This document shows positions 33,233 through 43,242 of a stretch of DNA of 64,000 nt, piece by piece. The position numbers and the translations under genes are program-made. Position 1 is the first letter of the stretch. Each line of letters opens with the position of its first letter. Origin of the DNA: Microbacterium aoyamense (lineage in GTDB: Bacteria; Actinomycetota; Actinomycetes; Actinomycetales; Microbacteriaceae); contig NZ_JAKNUT010000004.1 in assembly GCF_023155855.1 (NCBI RefSeq), positions 186,001-250,000 on the forward strand, read 5' to 3'. The notes beneath the pieces are model-generated. The model was given only the letters and a program-made list of their open reading frames with translations. It searched no databases and was not told the DNA's origin.

Positions 33233-36200
33233 ATGACCTACCCGAAGACCCGCGGGTCCTCGTTCGGACCCGCCGCCGTCGTGCCGAGCCCGAGGTTCCC
33301 CGAGATCGAGCGCGACACGCTCGCCTTCTGGGCCGAGGACGACACGTTCCGCGCGTCGATCGAGAACCGCGACGGGGCCGAGGAATGGGTGTTCTACGAC
33401 GGCCCCCCGTTCGCCAACGGACTGCCGCACTACGGACACCTGCTGACCGGCTACGCGAAGGACCTCTTCCCGCGCTTCCAGACGATGCGCGGCAAGAAGG
33501 TCGACCGCGTCTTCGGCTGGGACACGCACGGCCTGCCCGCCGAGCTCGAGGCGATGAAACAGCTCGGCATCACCGAGAAGGACGAGATCGAGGCCATGGG
33601 CATCGACGTCTTCAACGGCAAGGCTCGCGAGTCCGTCCTCGCCTACACGCGCGAGTGGGAGGACTACGTCACCCGCCAAGCGCGCTGGGTCGACTTCGAA
33701 CGCGGGTACAAGACTCTCGACACGGGCTACATGGAGTCGGTCCTGTGGGCGTTCAAGACACTCCACGACAAGGGACTCGCGTACGAGGGTCACCGCGTGC
33801 TGCCGTACTGCTGGCGCGACGAGACGCCGCTGTCGAGCCACGAGCTGCGCATGGACGACGACGTCTACAAGATGCGGCAGGACCCGTCGGTCACCGTCAC
33901 GTTCCCGCTCGTCGGCCTCAAGGCCGAAGCACTCGGGCTCACGGGCGTCCGCGCGCTCGCCTGGACGACCACGCCGTGGACCCTGCCGACGAACCTCGCC
34001 CTCGCGGTGGGCCCCGGCATCCGGTACGTCGTCGTTCCCGGCGGTCCCGCCGGTGCGGCGGACGTGCCGGCGGGCGACGACCCCGAGGGCGCGACGGCGC
34101 ACCGCTACCTGCTCGCGGAAGAACTCCTGAGCGGGTATGCGAAGGACCTCGGGTACGAGTCGGCGGATGCTGCGCGCGACGCGATCGTGCAGACGGTGAC
34201 CGGTGCCGAGCTGGCCGACGTCCAGTACGACCGGCTCTTCGACTATTACGCCGATGCGGTGACGTGGGGAACGCAGAACGCCTGGCGGATCCTGGTCGAC
34301 GACTACGTGACGACCTCCGACGGCACGGGCATCGTCCACCAGGCGCCCGCCTACGGTGAGGACGACCAGCGTGTGACTGAGGCCGCCGGCATCCCGCTCA
34401 TCATGAGCCTCGACGACGGCGGACGCTTCCTGCCGCAGGTGACGGATGCCGCGGGCGAGCTGTGGATGGATGCCAACACCCCGCTGGTGCGTCTGCTGCG
34501 CGGTCAGGGCCGCCTGCTGCGCCTCGCGTCGTACGAGCACTCGTACCCGCACTGCTGGCGCTGCCGGAACCCCCTCATCTACAAGGCGGTCTCGAGCTGG
34601 TTCGTGCGCGTGACCGACATCAAGGACCGGATGCTCGCGAACAACGAGCAGATCACGTGGGTCCCCGAGAACGTCAAGCACGGGCAGTTCGGCAAGTGGC
34701 TCGAGGGCGCGCGGGACTGGTCGATCAGCCGCAACCGCTTCTGGGGCTCGCCGATCCCGGTGTGGAAGAGCGACGACCCCGAGTATCCGCGCGTCGACGT
34801 GTACGGATCGCTCGAAGAGCTCGAGCGCGACTTCGGACGCCTGCCGCTGAACGCGCAGGGCGAGCCCGATCTGCACCGGCCGTTCATCGACGATCTCACG
34901 CGCCCGAATCCCGACGACCCGACGGGCAAGAGCACGATGCGCCGGATCGAGGACGTCCTGGACGTCTGGTTCGACTCGGCGTCGATGCCCTACGCGCAGG
35001 TGCACTATCCGTTCGAGAACCATGACTGGTTCGATGCGCACTCGCCGGCCGACTTCATCGTCGAATACATCGGGCAGACGCGCGGCTGGTTCTACGTCAT
35101 GCACGTGCTGTCCACGGCGCTCTTCGACCGCCCCGCCTTCACCGGCGTGTCGTGCCACGGCATCGTCCTCGGCAGCGACGGGCTCAAGATGTCGAAGTCG
35201 CTGCGCAACTACCCCGACGTGTCCGAGGTCTTCGACCGCGACGGCTCCGACGCGATGCGCTGGTTCCTGATGGCTTCCTCGGTGCTGCGTGGCGGCAACC
35301 TCGTCGTGACCGAGGAGGGCATCCGCGCCGGCGTGCGCGAGTTCCTGCTGCCGCTGTGGAACGCCTGGTACTTCTTCGCGACCTACGCCAATGCGTCCGG
35401 CGAGGGCTACGAGGCGCAGTGGCGCACGGACTCGACCGATGTGCTCGACCGCTACATCCTCGCGCTCACGGGCGACCTCGTGCGCGATGTGGCGACCGAC
35501 CTCGAAGGGCTCGACTCCACGACCGCCGCCGCGCGCCTGCGCGACTTCGCCGAGGCGCTCACGAACTGGTACATCCGTCGTTCGCGCGACCGGTTCTGGG
35601 TCGGGGTGACCGATGATCCGAAGAGTCGTGAGGCGTTCGACACGCTCTACACGGTGCTCGAGACGCTCACGCGCGTCGCGGCGCCGCTCATCCCGCTCGT
35701 CTCGGAGCGTGTCTGGCAGGGGCTCACGGGCGGACGCAGCGTGCACCTGCAGGACTGGCCCGACGCGGACACCTTCCCGCAGGCGGCCGACATCCGCACG
35801 GCGATGGATGCCGTGCGCGAGGTCTCGAGCGTCGCGAACGCCCTGCGCAAGCGCGAGGGCAAGCGCGTGCGCCTGCCGCTTCCGAGGCTCACGGTCGTGG
35901 TTCCGGATGCCACGGCTCTCGCGCAGTTCGACGACATCGTGCGCGAAGAGCTCAACGTCAAGGCCGTCGAGCTCGTGGAACTCCAGGAGGACACCGCCGC
36001 CTCGTACGGCATCACGAACCGCCTGTCGGTCAACGCCCGGGCGGCGGGGCCGCGCCTCGGCCGCGATGTGCAGCGCGCCATCCAGGGCGCGAAATCGGGG
36101 GACTGGTCCCTCGACGGCGACGTGGTGGTCTCGGGCGGGCTGACGCTCGAACCGGGGGAGTACGACCTCGTGCTCGAGACCTCGGGTCGGCCGGAGGGCG

Positions 36201-36589
36201 AGGCGCTCGCGCTGCTCGACGGCGGCGGGTTCGTGCTGCTCGACACGACGACGACGCCCGAGCTCGAGGCCGAGGGTCTCGCGCGCGACGTCATCCGCGC
36301 CGTGCAGGACACCCGCAAGGCCGCCGGCTTCGATGTGAGCGACCGCATCGCGCTGTCGCTCGAGTTCGAGGACGACGAGGATGCCGCAGCTGTCGCATCC
36401 GCGTTCCAGGCCGCCGATGTCGCGGGCGAGACGCTCTCGCTCGCGTACGCCGTGGCTTCCCGTGCGGCGACTCTCCTCGTGGAGGGCGCGACGACTGCGG
36501 CGGAGTTCGACACGACGATCGACAAGGGCACGTACGCGAATCGCGGCTCCTTCACGGTGTCGGTGGCACGCGTGGAGGTGACGTCATGA
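33233..36589 (+). CDS. ileS: Isoleucyl-tRNA synthetase, long (type 2) form
   Basis: An 1118-residue class I synthetase. The HIGH motif is HYGH at 66-69 ([17 protein letters not shown]) and KMSKS is at 652-656. The HYGH variant and the length mark the eukaryote-like type-2 IleRS usual in actinobacteria, which as a class is less sensitive to mupirocin than type 1. The editing domain starts after [13 protein letters not shown]. The ATG at 33233 follows GGAGAG; upstream in-frame starts lie within the T-box. The stop overlaps folC by ATGA, so T-box control may reach the folC, DUF4233 and ndk genes. Confidence 0.97.
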   Translation: MTYPKTRGSSFGPAAVVPSPRFPEIERDTLAFWAEDDTFRASIENRDGAEEWVFYDGPPFANGLPHYGHLLTGYAKDLFPRFQTMRGKKVDRVFGWDTHGLPAELEAMKQLGITEKDEIEAMGIDVFNGKARESVLAYTREWEDYVTRQARWVDFERGYKTLDTGYMESVLWAFKTLHDKGLAYEGHRVLPYCWRDETPLSSHELRMDDDVYKMRQDPSVTVTFPLVGLKAEALGLTGVRALAWTTTPWTLPTNLALAVGPGIRYVVVPGGPAGAADVPAGDDPEGATAHRYLLAEELLSGYAKDLGYESADAARDAIVQTVTGAELADVQYDRLFDYYADAVTWGTQNAWRILVDDYVTTSDGTGIVHQAPAYGEDDQRVTEAAGIPLIMSLDDGGRFLPQVTDAAGELWMDANTPLVRLLRGQGRLLRLASYEHSYPHCWRCRNPLIYKAVSSWFVRVTDIKDRMLANNEQITWVPENVKHGQFGKWLEGARDWSISRNRFWGSPIPVWKSDDPEYPRVDVYGSLEELERDFGRLPLNAQGEPDLHRPFIDDLTRPNPDDPTGKSTMRRIEDVLDVWFDSASMPYAQVHYPFENHDWFDAHSPADFIVEYIGQTRGWFYVMHVLSTALFDRPAFTGVSCHGIVLGSDGLKMSKSLRNYPDVSEVFDRDGSDAMRWFLMASSVLRGGNLVVTEEGIRAGVREFLLPLWNAWYFFATYANASGEGYEAQWRTDSTDVLDRYILALTGDLVRDVATDLEGLDSTTAAARLRDFAEALTNWYIRRSRDRFWVGVTDDPKSREAFDTLYTVLETLTRVAAPLIPLVSERVWQGLTGGRSVHLQDWPDADTFPQAADIRTAMDAVREVSSVANALRKREGKRVRLPLPRLTVVVPDATALAQFDDIVREELNVKAVELVELQEDTAASYGITNRLSVNARAAGPRLGRDVQRAIQGAKSGDWSLDGDVVVSGGLTLEPGEYDLVLETSGRPEGEALALLDGGGFVLLDTTTTPELEAEGLARDVIRAVQDTRKAAGFDVSDRIALSLEFEDDEDAAAVASAFQAADVAGETLSLAYAVASRAATLLVEGATTAAEFDTTIDKGTYANRGSFTVSVARVEVTS

Positions 36590-37926
36590 ACGATCGGGAA
36601 CGGGCGGATGCCGTCTACAGCGCGCTCGTGCAGCGCCAGGGCGAACGGTGGGTGCAGCCTCGCGTCGAGCGCACGGCGCGCGTGCTCGAACTGCTCGACG
36701 ATCCGCAGAAGACGTATCGCGTCATCCATGTCACCGGCACGAACGGCAAGACCTCGACGAGCCGCGTCATCGAGAGCCTCGTGCGCGCGCTGGGGCTTCG
36801 GACCGGACTGTTCACGAGCCCGCACCTCGAGCGCTTCACCGAGCGCATCATGGTCGACGGCGAGCCGATCGGCGACGCCGCGATCGCCGACGCCTGGGAC
36901 GAGATCGATCCCTTCGTCTCGATCGTCGATGCCGAGCTCGAGGCAGCAGGGGACGCGCGACTGACATTCTTCGAGCTGCTGACGATCCTCGCGTTCGTCG
37001 CCTTCGCCGACGCGCCGATCGACGTGCTCGTGCTCGAGGTGGGCATGGGCGGATCGTGGGACTCGACGAACACGGCCGACGGTGACGTCGCCGTGTTCGC
37101 GCCGATCGACATCGATCACGCCGATCGTCTGGGCGCGACGATCCCCGACATCGCCGCCGTCAAGGCGGGCATCATCAAGCAGGGCGCCGCGGTGGTGTCG
37201 GCGCAGCAGCATCCCGCAGCCGCCGCCGTCCTTCGCACCGCCGCCGCGACGAAGGGCGCGACGATCGCCTTCGAGAGCGCCGAGTTCGGACTCGTCTCGC
37301 AGCGGTTGGCCGTCGGGGGACAGCTCATCACCGTCCGGGGCCTCGCCGGAACCTACGAAGACGAGTACCTGCCGCTCTACGGCGCGCACCAGGGCTTCAA
37401 CGCGGCTCTCGCGATCGCAGCGGTCGAGTCGCTCGTCGGGCCTCTCGCGGGCGAGGTGCTGACGGACGGACTCGGAGCGGTCACCTCGCCCGGCCGGCTG
37501 CAGCTCGTCGGCACGAATCCGACGGTGCTGGTGGATGCCGCGCACAACCCCCACGGCGCGCGCGCTCTCGCGGCCGCTCTGCAGGAGTCGTTCGACTTCG
37601 ACGAGTGGGGCGTCGTGCTCGGCGTGCTCGCCGACAAGGACGCCGAGGGCATCGTCGCCGAGCTCGCGCCGATCGCGGCACACGTCTTCGCGACGGCGCC
37701 GGACTCCGATCGCGCGAGCGACGCGGACGCGATCGCCGACCTCGCGGAAGCGCGCGATCTCCCGGTGACCGTGCACGACGACGTCGCGGTCGCGGCCGAA
37801 GCGGCGCGTGAGTGGGCCTCGGCATCCGACCGACGTGCCGTCGTCATCGCGGGATCCGTCATCCTCGCCGGCGAAGCCGTCTCGCTCGCCGACGCCGAGG
37901 ACTGGAAGAGCGGGTGGCGGTCATGA
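36586..37926 (+). CDS. folC: Bifunctional dihydrofolate/folylpolyglutamate synthase
   Basis: A 446-residue Mur-ligase-fold enzyme adding glutamate to dihydropteroate and folates. The P-loop is [12 protein letters not shown] at 49-60, followed by [15 protein letters not shown], and the VEVGMGG and [22 protein letters not shown] motifs that bind Mg and ATP. The C-terminal domain has [12 protein letters not shown]. It is coupled to ileS by ATGA at its start and to the DUF4233 gene by ATGA at its end. This folC-DUF4233-ndk order is common in actinobacteria. Confidence 0.95.
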   Translation: MNDRERADAVYSALVQRQGERWVQPRVERTARVLELLDDPQKTYRVIHVTGTNGKTSTSRVIESLVRALGLRTGLFTSPHLERFTERIMVDGEPIGDAAIADAWDEIDPFVSIVDAELEAAGDARLTFFELLTILAFVAFADAPIDVLVLEVGMGGSWDSTNTADGDVAVFAPIDIDHADRLGATIPDIAAVKAGIIKQGAAVVSAQQHPAAAAVLRTAAATKGATIAFESAEFGLVSQRLAVGGQLITVRGLAGTYEDEYLPLYGAHQGFNAALAIAAVESLVGPLAGEVLTDGLGAVTSPGRLQLVGTNPTVLVDAAHNPHGARALAAALQESFDFDEWGVVLGVLADKDAEGIVAELAPIAAHVFATAPDSDRASDADAIADLAEARDLPVTVHDDVAVAAEAAREWASASDRRAVVIAGSVILAGEAVSLADAEDWKSGWRS

Positions 37927-38327
37927 CGTCGAAGGCGGCGCCGAAGCCCCGGCGCGCCCGCGGGGCGGCCGAGTCGCTCGCCTCGATCGTGCTCGCCTTC
38001 GAGTCGATCATCGTCTTCCTCGGCGGGCTCGTGCTCTACGGCCTGAAGGCGCTTCCCGCCGGCATCGAGCCGTGGTGGGGGATCGTCGCCGGCACGGTGA
38101 TGGCGATCCTCATGATCCTGACCGGCCGGCTCGTGCGGTATCGGTGGGGGATCGCCCTCGGATGGGTGCTGCAGGTCGTCGTCGCGCTGGGCGCGTTCTT
38201 CGAACCCGCGCTCCTGATCGTCGCCGTCATTTTCGGCGGCATGTACGCGTATGCCACCATCAAGGGGGCCGCATTGGACCGGCGCAACGCGCAGCTCGCG
38301 GCATCCACCCCTCCCGACGAATCCTGA
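37923..38327 (+). CDS. DUF4233 domain membrane protein
   Basis: A 134-residue protein with a basic N-terminus and four hydrophobic helices (LASIVLAFESIIVFLGGLVLYGLKALPAG, then three more). The FESIIVFLG start and position directly after folC are diagnostic for the DUF4233 family. Its role is unknown. The ATG at 37923 overlaps the folC stop by ATGA. Ndk follows after 17 bases. Confidence 0.88.
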   Translation: MTSKAAPKPRRARGAAESLASIVLAFESIIVFLGGLVLYGLKALPAGIEPWWGIVAGTVMAILMILTGRLVRYRWGIALGWVLQVVVALGAFFEPALLIVAVIFGGMYAYATIKGAALDRRNAQLAASTPPDES

Positions 38328-38344
38328 ACCGAACGGAACCACGC

Positions 38345-38758
38345 ATGCCCACGGAAGAGACCCTCGTCCTCGTCAAGCCCGACGGCGTCGCGCGCGGCCT
38401 GACCGGCGCGATCCTCGCTCGCATCGAAGCCAAGGGCTACGCGCTCGTCGACATCCGCCTCGTCGAGCCCGACCGTGCGACGCTCGAGAAGCACTACGCC
38501 GAGCACGAGGGCAAGCCGTTCTACGAGCCGCTGCTCGAGTTCATGATGTCGGGGCCGTCGGTCGCGATCCGTCTCGCGGGCAACCGCGTCATCGAGGGGT
38601 TCCGCTCGCTCGCGGGCACGACCGACCCGACGACGGCTGCGCCCGGCACCATCCGCGGCGACTTCGGCCGCGACTGGGGCCTCAAGGTCCAGCAGAACCT
38701 CGTGCACGGCTCGGACAGCCCGGAGTCGGCCGCGCGCGAGCTCGCGATCTGGTTCTGA
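38345..38758 (+). CDS. ndk: Nucleoside diphosphate kinase
   Basis: A 137-residue kinase that balances nucleoside triphosphate pools. The phosphorylated His121 lies in NLVHGSDSPESAARE, the most conserved signature, and the start ETLVLVKPDGVARGL binds nucleotide. Length is standard. It is the last gene of the ileS-folC-DUF4233-ndk run and is convergent with the VKOR gene, with only one base between the stops. Confidence 0.97.
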   Translation: MPTEETLVLVKPDGVARGLTGAILARIEAKGYALVDIRLVEPDRATLEKHYAEHEGKPFYEPLLEFMMSGPSVAIRLAGNRVIEGFRSLAGTTDPTTAAPGTIRGDFGRDWGLKVQQNLVHGSDSPESAARELAIWF

Positions 38759-38759
38759 C

Positions 38760-39377
38760 CTAGCGGAACAGGTCGTTGACGATCTGCACGACGGCGTTCA
38801 TCTCGATCTGCGCGAGCAGCAGGATGACGGCGTAACTGAGGATCGCCGCGAGCGGCACCCACGCCATGCCGGCGTTCGCCGCCTTGCGGACGCCGGCCGG
38901 GGCCGGCACGATGCCCGAGCGCAGAAGATGGAGCGTCACGGCGTAGAACGTCGGGATCGTGACGGCCCACGTCACCATGCACCACGGGCACAGCGTGTGC
39001 AGGTCGTAGATGCTCTGGCTGACGAGCCAGATCACGAAGCCGAACGCGAAGGCGATCCCCGCCCAGAACGTGATCCAGAACCACCGCGCGAACCGTGCTC
39101 CGGCGAGGATCGCCGTGCCGACGACGATGGGAGCGACCCAGCCCGCGAGGCCCAGAAGCGGGTTGGGGAAGCCGAACACGCTGCCCTGCCACGAGCCGAG
39201 ATTCGCGCTGCACTGCACGAGGGGGCTGATGTCGCACGCGGCGCCCGCGTCGGGATCGACGAGGGCGTGGAGTTTCTCGATCGTGAGCGAGAACGCCGCC
39301 CACCAGCCGATCGCGCCGGCGATGATGAGCCACACCGCGAGGGCGGTCGGGCGGGTGTGCGTCTGCGGCAAGGCCAT
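38760..39377 (-). CDS. Vitamin K epoxide reductase (VKOR) family protein
   Basis: A 205-residue membrane protein with five helices. The redox motif CPWC (Cys130, Cys133) and the loop cysteines Cys48 and Cys56 match VKOR homologues, which reoxidise or drive disulfide formation on exported proteins with a DsbA-like partner using quinone. In actinobacteria VKOR replaces DsbB. No DsbA-like gene is adjacent. It is transcribed alone, divergent from the long rne leader. Confidence 0.92.
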   Translation of the reverse strand: MALPQTHTRPTALAVWLIIAGAIGWWAAFSLTIEKLHALVDPDAGAACDISPLVQCSANLGSWQGSVFGFPNPLLGLAGWVAPIVVGTAILAGARFARWFWITFWAGIAFAFGFVIWLVSQSIYDLHTLCPWCMVTWAVTIPTFYAVTLHLLRSGIVPAPAGVRKAANAGMAWVPLAAILSYAVILLLAQIEMNAVVQIVNDLFR

Positions 39378-39474
39378 GCTCGGATTATCCCAGCGGACGC
39401 CTGGACGGATGCCTCGATCGGGCCGTGAAAGAACCCCGCGCGATCCGAGACGAGCAATCGACGGCCGAAAGTGC

Positions 39475-39480
39475 GATAAT
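39475..39480 (+). promoter_or_regulatory. Candidate extended -10 element of rne
   Basis: TGCGATAAT gives an extended -10 (GATAAT at 39475-39480). It predicts a leader of about 180 nt before the rne start. No clear -35 is seen. Confidence 0.5.
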
Positions 39481-39485
39481 GCTCA

Positions 39486-39665
39486 AGATGCTTCGCGGCC
39501 GCGCCGCCATACGCATCACTGAAGACTTCAGGGCAACGAACGCCCTTCGCAGCACGAGCCGAAGAGCCGGCTGCAGACCGAGTGAGTTCGCGGCACCGCA
39601 GGTGCGGCGCCGCCGAGATTTCGCCGGGCGATGCGCGGTGTCGCCCCGCAAGGAGTACGCCAGCG
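39486..39665 (+). promoter_or_regulatory. Long structured 5' leader of rne
   Basis: The region between the predicted start site and the rne ATG contains several self-complementary segments: TGAAG-A-CTTCA, AGGGC...GCCCT (from 39530) and GCACC-gca-GGTGC (around 39592). AAGGAG precedes the start by ten bases. In E. coli RNase E controls its own mRNA through hairpins in the leader; the same is possible here but unproven. Confidence 0.5.
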
Positions 39666-42086
39666 ATGGCCGATGACACAAACGAACAGCACGAGCCGCA
39701 GGTAGACGCGGCCGCCGAACCGACCACTGAATCCCCGGCGGAGTCCACGGACTCGTCGATGGCGTCCACGGATTCGTCGATGGATGCCGCGGCCGAGGGC
39801 GTGGCCGTGGTCGAGCACGAGTCCGAGGTCGCCCCCGCACCCGCGGTCGAGCCCGAGTCCGTCGACGGCCCCGACGCTCCCGCAGCGATCGATGCGGAGG
39901 TCGCATCCGACGCGTCCGAGCCGGCGACCGATGCTGCGGAGGCGCCGCAGGCGCCCGAGGACGTCGAGGCAGCGCCGGCAGTCGATCCGGAGCCCGTCGT
40001 CGAGCCCGAGGCGGACGCCCCCACGACGGAGCCCGAGCCCGAGAAGCCGGTCACGGCGGTCTCGCTCGGCCTGCTGCCCGAGACCTTCGTCTCGGCCGTC
40101 TCGACGTCGCTCATGTTCTACGCGCCCGAGTTCGTGCCGCTTCCGCCGCGCCCGGGCCAGGCGCAGCGCGATGACGCGGGCGACGAGCAGCCGACGGGCA
40201 CGAGCGCGCGCCGCCGTGGTCGTCGTCGTAGCGGTGACAGCGCGTCCGAGGCATCCGAAGCTCCTTCACAGCCGGCCCATCGCCAGCGCGCCGTGGAGTT
40301 CATCACCGAGCCGCAGCGCATCAAGGGCTCGACCCGACTCGAGGCCAAGAAGCAGCGCCGCCGTGACGGACGCGAAGCCGGTCGCCGCCGCGCTGTCGTG
40401 ACCGAGGCCGAGTTCCTCGCCCGCCGTGAAGCCGTCGATCGCGAGATGATCGTGCGGTCCAAGAACGGCCGCATCCAGATCGCCGTCCTCGAAGACAACG
40501 TGCTCGTCGAGCACTATGTCGCGCGCAACCAGGACGCATCGCTCATCGGCAACGTCTACCTCGGCCGCGTCCAGAACGTGCTGCCGAGCATGGAAGCCGC
40601 CTTCGTCGACATCGGTCGCGGCCGCAACGCCGTGCTGTACTCCGGCGAGGTGGATTGGGATGCCGTCGAGACGGGCAACCAGCCGCGTCGTATCGAACTG
40701 GCCCTCAAGAGCGGCGACCGCGTGCTCGTGCAGGTCACGAAGGACCCCGTGGGCCACAAGGGCGCACGCCTGACGAGCCAGATCTCGCTTCCGGGCCGCT
40801 ACCTCGTCTACGTGCCGGGCGGGGCGATGAACGGCATCTCGCGCAAGCTCCCCGACACCGAGCGCGCGCGTCTGAAGAAGATCCTCAAAGAGGTCCTTCC
40901 CGAATCGGCGGGCGTCATCGTGCGCACCGCGGCCGAGGGCGCGACCGAGGAGCAGCTGACGCTCGATGTGCAGCGCCTCACGAGCCAGTGGGAGCACGTG
41001 TCGACCCAGGTCGAGTCGATCCAGGCGCCCGCGCTGCTGCACTCCGAGCCCGACCTTCTGGTCAAGATCGTGCGCGACGTCTTCAATGAGGACTTCACCA
41101 AGATGCTCATCCAGGGCGACGAGGCGCACAGCACGATCACGTCGTACCTCGCGAGCGTCGCACCCGATCTCCTCGAGCGCGTCGAACGCTATGAGGGCGA
41201 CGTCGACCCGTTCGACGCGCACCGGGTGACGGAGCAGATCGAGAAGGCGCTCGACCGCAAGGTCTGGCTGCCCTCGGGCGGCTCGCTCGTCATCGACCGC
41301 ACCGAGGCGATGACCGTCGTCGACGTCAACACCGGCAAGTTCGTGGGCTCGGGCGGCAACCTCGAAGAGACCGTCACCAAGAACAACCTCGAGGCGGCCG
41401 AGGAGATCGTGCGCCAGCTGAGGCTGCGCGACATCGGCGGCATCATCGTCGTGGACTTCATCGACATGGTGCTCGAGTCCAACCGCGATCTCGTGCTGCG
41501 CCGTCTCGTCGAGTGCTTGAGCCGCGACCGCACGAAGCACCAGGTCGCCGAGGTCACGTCGCTCGGTCTCGTGCAGATGACCCGTAAGAAGCTCGGCCTC
41601 GGACTCCTCGAGACCTTCAGCGAGGCGTGCGAGGTCTGCGCAGGGCGTGGCGTCATCGTGCACCACGACCCGGTCGTGAAGCACCGCGTCCCGCTCACGG
41701 GCAACGCGCAGGGCGGTCGCCGGCCGCGCGGCGGGGGCAGCTCGGCGCCCGCGGCGGGAGGAAACGGCGGGACGCACACGATCACCGAGGGTGCGAAGTC
41801 CGCGCTCGCGCAGATCGCGGCATCCACGATCCACCATCACGACGAGCACCCGCCGGTCGAAGCACCCGCCGAGCCCGTCGTCGAGGCACCTGCGGAGCGG
41901 CCAAAGAAGCCGCGCAAGAAGCGCGAGCCTGCTTCTCGCGCACCCAAGACCGAGAAGGACATCCTGCTCGACTCGGTGCTGAGTGCGCTTCCCGAGCCGA
42001 AGGCTCCGGGTCAGGGGCGGGGGCGTCGCCGCGTGACGACCGCCGCCCTCACCGGCACGCCGATCGCGCCTCCGACGGGGGAGTAG
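39666..42086 (+). CDS. rne: Ribonuclease E/G family endoribonuclease
   Basis: An 806-residue RNase. Residues 1-250 are a long acidic, Ala/Glu/Pro-rich disordered region (EAAPAVDPEPVVEPEADAP-type) ending in basic patches (ARRRGRRRSG). The catalytic core follows, with an S1 domain (GNVYLGRVQNVLPSMEAAFVDIG), the metal-binding Asp residues in TVVDVNTGKFVGSG and GIIVVDFIDM, and the zinc link CEVCAGRG. The basic tail (RPKKPRKKREP) may bind RNA. The N-terminal extension in front of the core is typical of actinobacterial RNase E. An upstream in-frame start lies in the leader and is disfavoured. Confidence 0.95.
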   Translation: MADDTNEQHEPQVDAAAEPTTESPAESTDSSMASTDSSMDAAAEGVAVVEHESEVAPAPAVEPESVDGPDAPAAIDAEVASDASEPATDAAEAPQAPEDVEAAPAVDPEPVVEPEADAPTTEPEPEKPVTAVSLGLLPETFVSAVSTSLMFYAPEFVPLPPRPGQAQRDDAGDEQPTGTSARRRGRRRSGDSASEASEAPSQPAHRQRAVEFITEPQRIKGSTRLEAKKQRRRDGREAGRRRAVVTEAEFLARREAVDREMIVRSKNGRIQIAVLEDNVLVEHYVARNQDASLIGNVYLGRVQNVLPSMEAAFVDIGRGRNAVLYSGEVDWDAVETGNQPRRIELALKSGDRVLVQVTKDPVGHKGARLTSQISLPGRYLVYVPGGAMNGISRKLPDTERARLKKILKEVLPESAGVIVRTAAEGATEEQLTLDVQRLTSQWEHVSTQVESIQAPALLHSEPDLLVKIVRDVFNEDFTKMLIQGDEAHSTITSYLASVAPDLLERVERYEGDVDPFDAHRVTEQIEKALDRKVWLPSGGSLVIDRTEAMTVVDVNTGKFVGSGGNLEETVTKNNLEAAEEIVRQLRLRDIGGIIVVDFIDMVLESNRDLVLRRLVECLSRDRTKHQVAEVTSLGLVQMTRKKLGLGLLETFSEACEVCAGRGVIVHHDPVVKHRVPLTGNAQGGRRPRGGGSSAPAAGGNGGTHTITEGAKSALAQIAASTIHHHDEHPPVEAPAEPVVEAPAERPKKPRKKREPASRAPKTEKDILLDSVLSALPEPKAPGQGRGRRRVTTAALTGTPIAPPTGE

Positions 42087-42089
42087 GCC

Positions 42090-42365
42090 TCACGGCGGCG
42101 CGCGGCGGGCTTTGCCCGTCACGCGCAGTCCCGAGGCGATGAGCCGGCGTACGAGCTCGCGGCCCTCGACGTGCTGTGCGCCGGCAGCGACGAGCCGTGC
42201 GTGCGCGTCGTCGGGCACGTCGTAGTGATCGAGATCGAAGCCGCGACGAGGGATGCCGTTGGCAGCCGCGAACGCGTGGAGCTCCGCCAGATCGCTGTCG
42301 CTCACCAGGTGCGCCCACAATCGCCCGTGCGCGGGCCAGCGTGCGTCGTCGATCAGGATCGCCAT
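42090..42365 (-). CDS. DUF4031 domain protein
   Basis: A 91-residue protein beginning MAILIDDARWPAHGRLWAHLVSD, the hallmark of DUF4031, followed by LHAFAAANGIPRRGFDLDHYDVP. The pattern recalls small PIN-like or nucleotide-binding folds, but no activity is known. It is transcribed opposite to rplU, with the rplU promoter 47 bases upstream of its start, and its stop nearly meets that of rne. Confidence 0.88.
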   Translation of the reverse strand: MAILIDDARWPAHGRLWAHLVSDSDLAELHAFAAANGIPRRGFDLDHYDVPDDAHARLVAAGAQHVEGRELVRRLIASGLRVTGKARRAPP

Positions 42366-42411
42366 GGCGAGAGCCTAATGACTCGATGCCGCGACACGGC
42401 CGTCCCAGCTT

Positions 42412-42440
42412 TTGCGGGTTGGTCCGGCATCCGGTAAAGT
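42412..42440 (+). promoter_or_regulatory. Promoter of rplU-rpmA
   Basis: TTGCGG (42412-42417) and TAAAGT (42435-42440) with a 17-bp spacer. A leader of about 130 nt follows. Confidence 0.72.
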
Positions 42441-42446
42441 AGTCCT

Positions 42447-42579
42447 TTGGTGCGTCCCATGCGCACGCCTCAGGGTGTGCGCTCGACAGTCCAGCAACCG
42501 GCTGGAGACAGTCCGCACCGCGATTTCCCGTCTTACAGACAATCCGGAGCCATGTGCTCCCAGACGAAACAGGTGTGAA
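42447..42579 (+). promoter_or_regulatory. Leader of rplU
   Basis: Two small hairpins can be read: CCAGC/GCTGG (42491-42505) and GGAGC-catgt-GCTCC (42546-42560). Ribosomal protein leaders often mediate feedback by the encoded protein. Whether L21 binds here is unknown. Confidence 0.45.
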
Positions 42580-42888
42580 GTGGTTTACGCAGTTGTGCGA
42601 GCCGGTGGCCGACAGGAGAAGGTGGAGGTCGGCACGATCGTCGTCCTCGACCGCCAGGCCGCCAAGATCGGCGACCAGATCGAGCTGCCCGCCGTGCTCC
42701 TCGTCGACGGCGACGCCGTGACCACCGATGCCGACAAGCTCGCGAAGGTCACCGTCACCGCCGAGGTGCTCGGTGAGGAGCGCGGTCCGAAGATCGTCAT
42801 CCAGAAGTTCAAGAACAAGACCGGCTACAAGAAGCGCCAGGGCCACCGTCAGGACCTCACGCGCGTCAAGGTCACCGGCATCAAGTAA
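42580..42888 (+). CDS. rplU: 50S ribosomal protein L21
   Basis: A 102-residue protein of the large ribosomal subunit. The start [15 protein letters not shown] and the end [24 protein letters not shown] are typical of L21. The GTG at 42580 is preceded by AGG at the right distance and gives the expected first residues. It is in operon with rpmA, 18 bases downstream. Confidence 0.97.
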   Translation: MVYAVVRAGGRQEKVEVGTIVVLDRQAAKIGDQIELPAVLLVDGDAVTTDADKLAKVTVTAEVLGEERGPKIVIQKFKNKTGYKKRQGHRQDLTRVKVTGIK

Positions 42889-42906
42889 GCCCAGGAAGAG
42901 ACTGAG

Positions 42907-43164
42907 ATGGCACACAAAAAGGGCGCAAGCTCCACCCGCAACGGTCGTGACTCCAACGCACAGCGCCTCGGCGTGAAGCGTTTCGGCGGTCAGAAGGTCC
43001 TCGCCGGCGAGATCATCGTCCGCCAGCGCGGCACGCACTTCCACCCCGGCGCGAACGTCGGTCGCGGTGGCGACGACACGCTGTTCGCCCTCGAGGCCGG
43101 CGCGGTCGAGTTCGGCACGAAGGGCGGCCGCAAGGTCGTCAACATCGTCGCAGTCGCGGAGTAA
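42907..43164 (+). CDS. rpmA: 50S ribosomal protein L27
   Basis: An 85-residue protein near the peptidyl-transferase centre. It starts [19 protein letters not shown] and has [20 protein letters not shown], both diagnostic. There is no cleavable N-terminal extension, unlike in Firmicutes. AGGAAGAG precedes the ATG. It is followed by a strong hairpin before obg. Confidence 0.98.
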   Translation: MAHKKGASSTRNGRDSNAQRLGVKRFGGQKVLAGEIIVRQRGTHFHPGANVGRGGDDTLFALEAGAVEFGTKGGRKVVNIVAVAE

Positions 43165-43187
43165 TCCGCGCACAGCGCATGACTTTC

Positions 43188-43221
43188 GCGGAGGGGGCGG
43201 GCTGATGCTCGCCCCCTCCGC
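43188..43221. terminator. Hairpin between rpmA and obg
   Basis: Perfect 12-bp arms (43188-43199, 43210-43221) with a 10-nt loop, lying 23 bases after the rpmA stop. It may reduce read-through from the ribosomal genes into obg. Confidence 0.75.
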
Positions 43222-43242
43222 CGTATTCCAGGAGGGGACCCC

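Noticed and set aside
39582..39665. Upstream in-frame start for RNase E
   Set aside because: It would translate the hairpin-rich leader into a basic, non-conserved peptide; AAGGAG supports the start at 39666.
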